Source: Monilinia fructicola (lineage: Eukaryota; Ascomycota; Leotiomycetes; Helotiales; Sclerotiniaceae). Taken from it: a DNA stretch of 64,000 nt. Below, piece after piece: positions 12,420 to 23,070 of the stretch (within the stretch, counting starts at the first letter, position 1; every line of letters begins with the position of its first letter). Made by a program: the position numbers and the translations under genes. Location of the stretch: assembly GCA_008692225.1 (NCBI GenBank), contig VICG01000002.1, positions 3,298,501-3,362,500 on the forward strand. Reading direction: 5' to 3'. The notes under the pieces were generated by a model. The model ran no database searches, had not been told where the DNA came from, and was given only the letters and a program-made list of their open reading frames with translations.

Positions 12420-12741
12420 ATTTTGATAACTGTGGACACGTAAATTTGAATGGAGTTATAAAGTTGTGAAGTTGTGAAGTTGTGAAGTCGTGAAGTCGTG
12501 CAGTTTGTATTTGACGTTTTGGATGGAATCGCATTTCTAGGTAAACTTGCCATTACGATGCCACTAAGGAACCTGGAGCTTATGGAAACCGCGCTAGAGG
12601 TACAACCCTTGCAAAAATTTATTTGGCCCGAGATTTTGATTTTTATCATGGAACCTTTTTAACCAACACCAATATTTCTTTGCGATAGTCTACTACATTT
12701 CATCTTCTTTCAATAATGACAGCAACATATTGAATTTCAAT
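12420..12741. promoter_or_regulatory. Bidirectional promoter region of RPN6 and SOF1, with 8-bp tandem repeat
   Basis: This 322-bp gap separates the two ATGs transcribed away from each other, so it holds both core promoters and both 5' leaders. An imperfect 8-bp tandem repeat, TTGTGAAG x3 then TCGTGAAG and TCGTGCAG, lies at about 12464-12503, 45-85 bp upstream of the RPN6 start. A clear copy of the yeast proteasome element GGTGGCAAA was not seen. Confidence 0.6.
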
Positions 12742-14145
12742 ATGGTAAGTTATGTTTCTTTACTTCAATATTTCTTCTGCTGATTCAATTGTGCTATAGA
12801 AAATTAAAGCACTTAGTCGGGCTTCCATTCAGGCCCCAGGGTCTGAAGCCAAACAGCCCCGCAACCTTGGTATGTATAAATCTATCAATGACATCTTTGG
12901 AGGCAGATATTGATACTTCCTATAGACCCAGCACTACATCCATTCGAAAGAGCTCGAGAATATACACGTGCCCTCAATGCTACCAAAATGGAGAGGATGT
13001 TCGCCGCTCCGTTCATTGCGCAATTAGGAAAAGGACATGTTGATGGAGTTTATACAATGGCTAAGGATCCTAATGCTCTCGAAAGATTCGCAAGCGGTAG
13101 CGGTGATGGTGTCGTAAAGGTATGGGATTTGACCTCTCGAGATGAGGTCTGGCAAACTAGTGCACATGAAAATATTGTCAAGGGCATGAGTTGGACGAGG
13201 GATCAGAAACTTTTAACTTGCGCAAGTGATCGATCGATCAAACTTTTTGACCCTTACAATACACCTACCGGATCAGCACCTGTCGCAACATGGCTAGGAA
13301 CCAATGCCTTCACAAGTTTGTCGCATCATCGTTCGAAGAACGCATTCGCAGCATCATCTGGGGTCATTTCGATATATGATCTTGAAAGACAAAATGCGCC
13401 ACCCGATGTTCTGAAATGGCCAAATTCGACAGATACGATTACCACAGTAGCTTTCAATCAGGTTGAGACTTCCATACTTGCTTCCACTGCTACGGATAGA
13501 TCGATCGTATTATATGACCTTCGAACTGGACTTCCGATTCACAAGACGCTTCTCAATTTTGCTTCGAATGCTATTTCTTGGAACCCTATGGAAGCATTCA
13601 ACTTTGCGGTGGCCAATGAAGATCATAACGTCTATATTTTTGATATGAGAAAAATGGAGAGAGCTTTGAACGTATTGAAGGGCCATGTGGCCGCTTGTAT
13701 GGATGTAGAGTTCAGCCCAACTGGTGAGGAGCTCGTTACAGGGTCGTACGATAGAACAGTGAGATTATGGGCCAGAACTAAGGGACACTCGAGGGACATT
13801 TACCACACAAAGCGCATGCAGAGAGTATTTTCGGCAAGATGGACACCGGACTCAAAATTTATCCTCTCCGGCTCTGATGATGGTAATATTCGTTTATGGA
13901 GGGCAAACGCTTCGAAGAGAGAAGGAATTAAATCGGCCAAACAGCGAACGGCTTTGGAATATAATGAGGCTTTGTCGGAACGGTATGCTCACATGCCTGA
14001 AATTAGACGAATCAAACGTCACAGACATGTTCCCAAGGTTATCAAGAAGGCCGGGGAGATCAAAGCGGAGGAACTCAAGGCCATCAAGCGCAGACAAGAG
14101 AATGAGCGCAAGCATACCAAGAAGCAAGAAGCAATTTTCAGCTAG
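12742..14145 (+). CDS. SOF1: SOF1/DCAF13, WD40 protein of the small-subunit processome (C-terminus apparently frameshifted)
   Basis: Three exons: 12742-12744 (ATG only), 12800-12869 and 12926-14145. Splicing reads M-KIKALSRASIQAPGS...PRNL-DPALHPFERAREYTRALNATK, the typical SOF1 N-terminus. Seven-bladed WD40 repeats follow (for example GSGDGVVKVWDL, GSYDRTVRLWA, GSDDGNIRLWR), then the basic Sof1-like tail (RHRHVPKVIKKAGEIK). SOF1 acts in the nucleolus with U3 snoRNA in 18S rRNA maturation. As read, the protein is 430 aa and stops in KKQEAIFS. One base fewer in the T run 14135-14138 would continue as SARRAEREKMVLANEK to a stop ending at 14188, matching the EREK-type ending of the family. So the annotated end is probably wrong by one base, either in the sequence or in the organism. 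Confidence 0.93.
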
Positions 14146-14940
14146 ACGAGCAGAGAGGGAGAAGATGGTTTTGGCAAACGAAAAGTAATATTATGTATGA
14201 TTGGGCTGGGGACAGCTTATATAAGTGCGGAGTCAAGGTACCTGGTGGCATTTGCAAGGCGTTCAGAGAGGGCTATGTCTGGTTTTGGAATACCACAAAT
14301 AAAATGTTTGACGGGAAGATAGAAAATGGAGATGTGATGATGAAATCTTACTACTTGTTCCGGCGTCCCGATATCCACGCAATCACTTACCTGTCTTTCC
14401 CAGTCGAATGAAATTTTAATGAAGCAAGTGCCCATGCCATATTATTCTATGCAATGTTTGTATCACTTCGTGGATGACATAACCTCTCCAAAGCCCATTT
14501 AGTATCTACAATCTTAAAAGCATGAAATTCTTGGAGGCGTCGAAACTTCGCAGTGCTGGTAGTTCTGCTGCTCAGGTTCAGAAAGGCGCAAAATCGTTCG
14601 AAGAGTTCTTTTCGAATCAGGAGTATAGATGACTGCCACACCCAATGTTTCCAATGTCAGCATTGTGTATCAATTCTCACTTATAAATCTTTGCACCCGG
14701 TTGTGTCGTACGCCAGCGTAGCAAAACTTTCATGTCCTCGCACCTCAAGGCCCCTTTCCTTTACCAGATACCAGGTGAAGAGTGAAGGGCGAATGCTTCG
14801 TCATTCGATTGCAATTAACCTTTACTTTTCGCTAATAAGTCACAGGACTGTAGGTGGAAAAGGTTTTGTTGCATGTCTGAATCAACCTCCCCAAGGTAGC
14901 AACCCAATTAGGCCCAAAAGTTGTAACCTGGGACTTTAGT
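14146..14940. other. Intergenic, 3' of SOF1
   Basis: Apart from 14146-14188, which would be the last 14 codons of SOF1 if the frameshift is corrected, no gene is supported. Short frames on both strands show no motif or splice support. Base composition is normal until about 14940, where it changes abruptly to AT-rich. Confidence 0.5.
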
Positions 14941-15041
14941 GGGGCTATACGAAACCATAATACGATATATACGTAATAATATATGATTTATATATAATAT
15001 AATTTGTATATATAATGTATATTCATACACGATATATACAC

Positions 15042-15119
15042 AAAGCATACACGAAGTATACACGATAAAAGAATCTACACGAAGCATACACGAAGTATAC
15101 ACGATAAAAAAATCTACAC
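15042..15119. repeat. 39-bp tandem repeat, two copies
   Basis: Two adjacent 39-bp units (15042-15080 and 15081-15119) differ at about two positions. Each contains GCATACACGAAGTATACACG, itself an internal near-duplication (CATACACGAAG / TATACACGATA), and ends in AATCTACAC, which is also the core of the array that follows. Confidence 0.85.
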
Positions 15120-15245
15120 AATGTAAAAAATCTACACAATGTTAAAAATTCTACACAATGTAAAAATTCTACACAATGTAAAAATTCTACACAATGTAAA
15201 AATTCTACACAATGTAAAAATTCTACACGATGTCAAAATTCTACA
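15105..15245. repeat. About 18-bp minisatellite (TAAAAATTCTACACAATG)n
   Basis: Seven to eight tandem copies of an 18-bp unit, TAAAAATTCTACACAATG, with small variations in A-run length and a degenerate last copy (TTCTACACGATGTC). Related but scrambled units recur at about 15650-15690, on the far side of the 252-bp element, suggesting that the element was inserted into or beside the array. Confidence 0.85.
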
Positions 15246-15269
15246 TAGTGAATAAAGAATATTTCTATA

Positions 15270-15521
15270 CTTGGCGTTGTTTTGGGTCAATGCCGGGCTA
15301 AAAATCTACAAAATAGTATATCTTTTAGATTCTTTTTTATATATTATAAAACTTCCATTTTTAAGAATTTAAATATACTAAACGTTCATTTTTTAACTTA
15401 ATAATGCTGCAAATCATTATTTATAATTTTTAATACATATATTGATTTATTATAATTTTTTAAAATAAGTTCCGTTTTCAGTTAATTTTTAGCCCGGCAT
15501 TGACCCAAAACAACGCCAAAG
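15270..15521. mobile_element. 252-bp MITE-like element with 35-bp perfect inverted repeats and TA flanks
   Basis: The arms 15271-15305 and 15485-15519 are exact reverse complements over 35 bp (starting TTGGCGTTGTTTTGGGTCAA). Outside them the two ends read TA-CTTGGCG and TA-CTTTGGCG when oriented the same way, so the element is bounded by TA dinucleotides with one T indel. The 179-bp core is AT-rich and non-coding. TIRs plus a TA target duplication fit a non-autonomous Tc1/mariner (Fot1/pogo-type) MITE. The superfamily is inferred; no transposase is present. Confidence 0.8.
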
Positions 15522-15698
15522 TAGAAGAAATTACTTAAATATTATATTCCCTATAATATAATAATAATATATATGATTATAATTGAAGAAAAGTATTTCT
15601 ATCTAACTATATAATGATTATATAATTATAATTTACACGGTCTATACATGATGTAGAAAATTCTATATGGTATAAAAATTCTACATGCAGTTTGCATA

Positions 15699-16998
15699 GA
15701 AGGATCCACGGGCCAACTGAACACACTGGCCAACTGAACGCGCTAAACCCTTTTAGGTGATGTACAGGCAATATTCCATTTTTCAAGGTATATTTAAACT
15801 TTAATACTTTATCATTATTGTTATATATATTTTGTATAATAATGCTACTTTGAAATAGTATATCCTTTTTTTAATAAAAATAATTAATAAAAATCTTTAA
15901 ATTTTTTTTTAATATAATTTATAATTTTAAATTTATAATAATAAAGCTTTTTAATAAATTTATTTATTTAATCTATAAATATTAAATCTAAAAACAACTA
16001 TATAATATTTAAATCTTTTAATTTTACTTATAATTAATTAAAAAGTATATAAGTTACTTTTTTATAAATATATATTTATAAAGCTTTATTTTATTAAATT
16101 AAAATTATTAATTAAAATTATATATTAGTAACGCTTAATTAAGGTAATTTAAACTAAAGTAAACGTAATAAAATTATATATTTAAAGTATATAATTTTTT
16201 TTTTATAGATATTAATAATAATTACTTCTTTTTAAAAAGAATAAACTAAAAGATTAAGTTTTTTTTTAAATAATTATAAAGATTTTCAATATTATATAAA
16301 AAAAACTATACTTTTTAAATTATATTTTTATATATTTATAAAAAAAACTAATTATAATTTAACTTAATAAATAAACAAATAATAAACTTTAAATTAATAT
16401 AATATATAAAAAATTATTTAAATTTAAAATAAAAACATAAGATTATATAAAAATAGGAAATAATATCGTAATAAAAGCTAATCGTTATTAAACTAATTAA
16501 CGTTTTACTATAATTAATATTATTCTATACTTTTATTAACAATATTAGTAACGCTAGCAGCGTTGTTCTTATAATTATTAAGGGTATAACTCTATTATTA
16601 ACTCTTTTCGTATTAATCGTACAATAAAAGATAATATATAATTAATAAATAATTATAGCTTTTATTTAAATATAAATATTATAGAATCCTATATAATAGC
16701 TTTAAAAATTAAAAAATATTCTATTTTTTATTTTAAGAAAAAGATTATTAATTTTAATTTTTAAGTTTTTTATATAATTTGAAATAATATAATTAAAAAA
16801 AAGTAATAAGTTTAATTGTATATATATAAAGATTAATTTAATATTATCTAAAAAGTATAATTATTATAATTTGATTTAATATTGAAATATAAATAATAGA
16901 AATAATAATAGAAATTTAGGTTGAAGCTTGAAAGCGGTGACCTAATTAGGTTAGACTGTTCAGTTGGCCAGTGTGTTCAGTTGGCCCGTGGATTCTTC
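15699..16998. mobile_element. 1300-bp TA-flanked DNA transposon remnant with 41-bp inverted repeats
   Basis: The left arm 15699-15739 and right arm 16958-16998 are inverted copies matching at 40 of 41 positions (start GAAGRATCCACGGGCCAACT); the single difference is G versus A at position 5. Each arm is bordered by TA (15697-15698, 16999-17000), the target duplication of Tc1/mariner-type elements. Inside each arm the 12-mer GGCCAACTGAAC occurs twice, 17 bp apart. The 1.2-kb interior is almost pure A/T with nearly no CpA or TpG and has no surviving frame, consistent with a RIP-degraded transposase gene. The arms themselves are rich in CpA and unmutated. Confidence 0.8.
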
Positions 16999-17060
16999 TA
17001 GGCCAAGGCTATACACAATGCAGATATTTCTAAATAGTATATATATAATGTATACGCCAT

Positions 17061-20000
17061 CTATTAGTTACGCATATCACCACTAAAGAAAGTAATGCAA
17101 AGGATGCTTTGAGCCTTTAATTCCAGGTTCGATGGCCAAAATGATATTTGTAGAATTATAAAAAAGCTAGATGAGCAGCAAAACTAATAAATGAGATTAT
17201 CTTTCAAAAGTTGCGATTATCTCAAAGGCTTTCCGTGCCGAAGCTTGATATCCATAAATGTTTGAATAAGTCCAGTGCGTAGTCTTCCTTTGTCTATTCG
17301 AAAATTTGACGCAATGCATAACCTTATGGTGAACTTCGTTTAAGGTAAAAAGGGGCTCCTTGGTTTTACTGAAGCGTACGAATTCCAAGTATCATATGTT
17401 TTTGAGAACTTCTAAATTATCATTTAGAGTCAAAATTGAATGAAAGAAAAACCTAGCCCATTGCTTTCCTTGTTGAAAGGTTCTCATATCAAATTGAGTT
17501 GAGATATGAAAATCCATTCCCTTCTTTAAGTACTGTTCACAGATCAAAAATTCTTCTCATTAATACCAGCATTAACGATGCTTCAATCTACATAAACTAC
17601 CTCAAAGTTTTCACCTATATCACAGCAAGTGTGATATCGTGGTAAAAAACGAAGAAAACACTTCCATGATTAATATCAGTAGAACCTCATCGCGCTATAG
17701 AATAATCGAATTGTAAATAAATACTTCTATCAAAAAAGTAAACCCCAACTCCAATATCATACACATGACCCCAGCCACAGAAATTTCCATAGAAGCTTTA
17801 TAGACTTCTTCCTAGACAGTCCTATATCCAAATACCTCAATTGTTATACTTTCGTTCAGTTCAACGCGGTTAATATTTCTTAGGTCAATCATGATACTAT
17901 CCTAATATATGCAGGGTCTGCAAACGCACTGTGGCCTCTCCTAACCATTACTTTTGTATTTATTTGGGTCTCTAGATTTATGGCTCTTAAGAGAAGTCCG
18001 AGTAGAGGTAGGTGTAAGGATGAAGGACAATCTCAACTTTCCTCCTGGAGGGCAAAATGGAATTTTAGAGAGGCAGTGTAGGTTTTCACTACTAGACTCC
18101 TTCGAGACCTTTTAATATTATGATATCAAGTCACGACTTGGCTTTCGGTTCCAGATTTTAGATGGCAAAAATAAGATCTGGGTGGTATGAATTTGATGGA
18201 TTCAGAGTCATGGTTCAAAAGTAGGATAATGATTTCCAGTCGTGAGTATTTACATTTACATTTACATTTTTCATTTGGCTTGGCCTCTTAGCGCCGAGCA
18301 TTATATGATGGGGCGGTTTGGAAACGAGTGAGGACAATCAAAAAGTCCTGCGATCCTATGAGGAATGTTTGTATGGTTGGTAAGACTAACAACTACTGGA
18401 TACCAATATCTAAATTGGCAGAAATTCTTCCAAGGTGATCATTGTTGGATGTTGATTTCGCAAGTAGAAGTCTTCGCTGGAAGATAAATAATGGCGGAGA
18501 ACTTATATCAGAGTGTTCGATAGTCCAGCCTACAATCCATCAATGAGATATTCTTCATTCTTGCACTCATTCAAAATATTCAGTCTATTTGAATTGTTCA
18601 TTTCATTTGAAACACTGAACCTATTCGTAACCATTAATCTAATCACATTCACAACTTTACAGATACTAGAAATTCTAACATCATTCTGTTCAAACTACTG
18701 AACACTCTAAATTGAATCAGTTCCATCCAGAGTATCTTGAAAGGAGAATAGTGGGACGTTAAGTTGTTAACTATAACCGATTCCATGGTCTAGCCAACCT
18801 GAAAATGATCAGTGAAAATTCTGTAATCAATACCATCAAACTAGGATGCAGTTGATTGCTGTAACCTTTTGCACATATATCAGGATCACGGGGTTAGATT
18901 TGCATGTACCTGTAAATTCTAGCAGGGCCCATTGTCCGTTTTGATGAACGTTTATTGATTGAACCCTCGTACGTGATACCATGATACACAAAGCTCACCC
19001 ACGGCCTATTGCCCTCCATGATAAAAATAATCCTTGAACGGATCAAAGTATACAGAATAAACGATATTATATAGAAAACCCAAGCTATACTGCCTGAAAG
19101 CCATCACGCTAGGAAGATGACAGACATGCAACATTGGGATGACATCGCAGTGTGGGTTTACCTGGTACAGTATTGTAGGTTCAAACTCATCGCCAGGAAG
19201 AACAGTGCATCTGTCTTGGAATTTAACGATGATAGGGCGTGGGTTCGCAGTCCATCAAAACGTGGTTCCAAAGCAGGAGCTGTAGCTATTTTAGTACTTG
19301 TAGAAACAGTGCGAATCTCAACGTGACTGGGGTGGGCGGGGAGGAAAATGCCCATGTGGATTGAAGGAATAATCATATTGGATGAATTTTGATACCAATT
19401 GGAACCCAGTTATTGCCCTTGAGAATTAGAAATTTGGGCCAATGTAGGTTGGCCCATAGTCTCAAAGTGTGTTGAGAAAATCCGAGAAATGAAACTCTAC
19501 TGTGTAGATAGTTCTTCCCTTTTGCTGTTATGTATACCCAACTAAGATAGCGACGTAAATCAAGTAATTTTTGCTTCTTTACATATCCAGGCATAAGAGG
19601 CTTTTACCTCGTTCACTTCACGGCGATAGAGACGTGGATGGCCAGTACATACGCCAGGAGTATAGTATGGAGATGCTATGCATTCACGTATGGCTACACG
19701 TTTTCTTCATGGTGAATATCACAGCAATCATTTCATGACCACCCGGAAAGTACATATTGGTAAGCCTTGTTTACTGTAATGGGCAGTTTTGCCAGAGGGC
19801 CGGGTAGGCTCACCGCAGCATTTCTTTGTAAACAACATTAAAAACAGTAGACAAATAGAAGGTCTATCTCCTAGAATAGTATAAATGGTCTCTGAATTCC
19901 AAAGTCACCAGTCTACAAGACCCAACTCTCCACAGCCACTATAATCTTCCAGGAGTCCCCCTTTTTCGGATCGAAATAGCAACATCTCCGTGTATCTCAG

Positions 20001-20918
20001 TCTTTGAAAAGGAGATCATGATTACTAATAGCTTCCTGCCTAGATAGTCGACAAGAATGCAAAACTAATGGAGTCTCCATGTGATATCGGGCTCCTCAAT
20101 GTATGAGGTATATTTGAGCGAAAGGAATAATCCCCTTAATGGCTATCTTGGTAATAGAGGATCCCTGATCTCGAACCATGGCAGCAAAGCTCCAGATGAT
20201 AAGTTGCACTTTGTCGTGAAGCATGTAGCAAAAGAAGAAAACAACATAAAGGTCTGCACGAGAGACTCTTACGATCTTGGGAAGGAACGATTGAGCTGGA
20301 GATGGAGAGTTGTAGCTACGGATGATCTGTAGAAGTTGGATCTCGTAGCGATATTGCATTTTGGTTCAACTTGACTTAAAAAGGCGGAATCTAGTAAAGA
20401 TATTACTTAAGATGAAACTAGAACTTCCATGTCTACTTTACCTAGGTAGCTCTAGATATAACTATATCATACTTATGATTAGGTAAATAACAAACAAATT
20501 CACAAATTCACAAATTCACAACATTGTAACATTCAGATATTAACCCATGGCGCTTACCATTGTGTAGAATAGCAATAGTAAAGTAAATAAAACCAGAAAT
20601 CAAGTACTTCTTCCTTTCTTGCTCAATCACACTTGTGAAGGTCAACTCACCCGATAGTGCTGTCAACAATGTTGAATGTTTAAAAGTTGTATTAAAGTGG
20701 TTTTCAAGCGACGACAATACTGTATTCAGAAACCAAATGTGGCCCGTGCACACTGCTTCAAGAAATTTGTCGAGACGCGATATCAACGCGCAGAGTAGTG
20801 GGAATTTATTCAAACGGCACTTACAAACATCCACCAATACACAAATACGTTCTGTGTGACCGGATTTCTTACTCTCCCATTAATACTTTTACGGCAGATA
20901 CCTAAGAAATCTTTCAAC
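17061..20918. other. Long intergenic region, no supported gene
   Basis: About 3.9 kb without a convincing gene. Frames are under about 110 codons and show no motif. Small repeats seen: an ACATTT triplet repeat near 18250-18268, and (ACAAATTC)3 near 20495-20520, about 400 bp upstream of CCT3. The segment immediately left of 20919 must include the CCT3 promoter. Confidence 0.45.
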
Positions 20919-22838
20919 ATGCAGGCGCCGGTAGTAGTAATGAGTAAGTCTTTGAAGTCTTTGAAGCTCTTTCTACCTGCTACCCCTCTTGCTCTCACAA
21001 TGGCAAAATGCTGACTATGGCTTATAGACACCCAAAGTGGTGATAGGCAAACTGGCCGGAAAGCTCAGATGTCGAATATCACCGCAGCCAAAACGTATGG
21101 GCTCCCCACAGCATCCCTCGAATACCCCTCCATTTAACAAATCAGAACTGACACATAACAGTGTCGCAGATATTATTCGATCATGTTTGGGCCCAAAAGC
21201 TATGTTGAAGATGTTGCTGGACCCTATGGGAGGTATCGTTTTGACAAACGATGGCCATGCTATTCTTAGAGAAATCGAAGTGTCACATCCTGCGGCAAAG
21301 AGTATGATTGAGTTGAGCAGGACACAAGATGAAGAAGTTGGAGATGGAACTACCAGTGTCATTATTCTTGGTATGCGACAACTTGGGAACCTACAAGAAA
21401 TTAAGCTGATATCATCTAGCTGGTGAAATGCTGGCACAGTCTCTCCCACAACTTGAGAGAAATATCCACCCAGTTGTTATTATTTCTGCTTTCAAGGCCG
21501 CACTGAAAGATGCTCTAGAGATTATTGAAGAGATCTCTCTCCCGGTTGATATCAACGATGACAAAGCCATGTACCAACTCATCTCATCCTCGATTGGCAC
21601 AAAATTCGTCTCTAGATGGTCTGAACTCATGTGCAGCTTAGCCCTTAAGGCTGTGCGAACAGTGACCCACGAAATTGGAGGTGGCAAGAAAGAAGTAGAC
21701 ATCAAGCGTTATGCAAGAGTTGAGAAAATCCCAGGTGGAGAAATTGAAGATAGCAGAGTTTTGGACGGTGTTATGCTCAACAAAGATATTACCCATCCAA
21801 AGATGAGACGGAGAATCGAGAATCCACGAATCATCCTGTTAGATTGCACATTGGAATACAAGAAGGGAGAATCACAGACAAACATTGAGATTAGCAAAGA
21901 GGATGACTGGAACAAGATTTTGCAAATTGAGGAGGAGCAGGTCAAGCTTATGTGCGATTCTATTCTTGCTCTTAAGCCAGATTTGGTCATTACCGAGAAG
22001 GGTGTCTCCGGTATGTCTACTTCCTTGGTTACGATTTAATGAGCTAATTGAATTCTAGATCTCGCACAACATTACCTCATGAAGGGCAACGTTACTGCGC
22101 TCCGTCGTGTCCGAAAGACAGATAATAACAGAATAGCTCGTGCTACAGGCGCAACTGTCGTCAACAGAGTAGATGATCTCCAGGAGTCTGATGTTGGAAC
22201 CGAGTGTGGTCTCTTCGAGATTGAAAAGATTGGTGACGAATACTTTACATTTTTGACCAAGTGCAAATCACCAAAGGCCTGCACCATCTTACTGAGAGGT
22301 CCATCTAAAGACATCTTGAACGAGATTGACAGAAATTTGGCCGATGCTATGGCTGTTGCACGAAATGTTATGTTCCACCCAAGATTATCGCCCGGCGGAG
22401 GTGCTACTGAAATGGCTGTAGCTGTCAGATTAGGTCAACTAGCAAAGAGCATTGAGGGTGTACAACAATGGCCATACAGGGCTGTAGCCGAAGCTATGGA
22501 AGTCATCCCAAGAACCTTGATTCAAAACGCTGGACAAAGCCCTGTTAGAGTTCTCACTGCATTGAGAGCAAAGCATGCTGAGGGTGGAAGCTCATGGGGT
22601 ATTGATGGCGACAAGGGTACTTTGGTCGATATGAACGAGTACGGTGTTTGGGAACCAGAAGCAGTCAAATTACAAAGTATCAAGACTGCAGTTGAGGTAT
22701 GTGATTATGTGCATATCAATTTGAGAACCATTTAACTAATTCATCTTACAGTCCGCTTGCCTCCTCCTGAGGGTTGATGATATTTGCAGCGCGAAGGCTG
22801 CAAGAGCACCTGGTGCACCCGGCGGTGGAGAGGAATAA
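20919..22838 (+). CDS. CCT3: T-complex protein 1 subunit gamma (CCT3)
   Basis: Six exons: 20919-20943, 21028-21094, 21162-21370, 21420-22010, 22059-22696 and 22752-22838, with GTAAGT/GTATGN donors. The joined product is 538 aa, the normal length for a CCT subunit. It starts MQAPVVVMN-TQSGDRQTGRKAQ, a typical gamma N-terminus. Group II chaperonin signatures are present: VLTNDGHAILREI, the ATPase loop DEEVGDGTTSV, and SPGGGATEMA before the C-terminal equatorial domain; the apical region (PKMRRRIENPRI) lies between. CCT is the cytosolic eight-subunit double ring that folds actin, tubulin and WD40 proteins. The gene appears intact; five introns cluster at the 5' and 3' ends. Confidence 0.96.
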
Positions 22839-23070
22839 ATCTTCCAAAGTTAGTGTATTAAAAAAAGCGATGATAATATGGTTGAGCATACCCTTGTAAC
22901 CATAGCATAGAGCTCACGGTTAACGAATGCATGTTCATGTTCATGACAAACGAATAGATATCAAGCCAATACACCCATTTTGGCCACTTTTCAACGATTG
23001 TGATTATTCCTATTCGTGCGGAAATCTGAAATGGCTGATAAATTTGAGCTTCTGTAGCGTCGAATATTTA

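Larger units (their letters stand above)
14941..17060. repeat. AT-rich island with nested repeats, RIP-like
   Basis: Composition shifts sharply to A/T here and returns to normal near 17060. Three layers are visible: minisatellite arrays (15042-15245 and similar AAAAATTCTACA fragments near 15650-15690), a 252-bp TA-flanked inverted-repeat element, and a 1300-bp TA-flanked element. Much of the rest is nearly pure A/T. In 16021-16620 I count by eye about five CpA and one TpG, while the surviving C residues sit mostly in CpT or CpG and TpA is everywhere. That is the dinucleotide signature of RIP. No intact coding sequence remains. Confidence 0.8.

Noticed and set aside
15740..16957. Transposase gene inside the 1300-bp element
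   Set aside because: The interior is almost pure A/T with stops in every frame; no DDE/D motif can be read, so only the element and not a gene is annotated.
19117..19376. Short opposing frames near 19.1-19.4 kb
   Set aside because: About 70 codons each, overlapping on both strands, with no motif or splice context.
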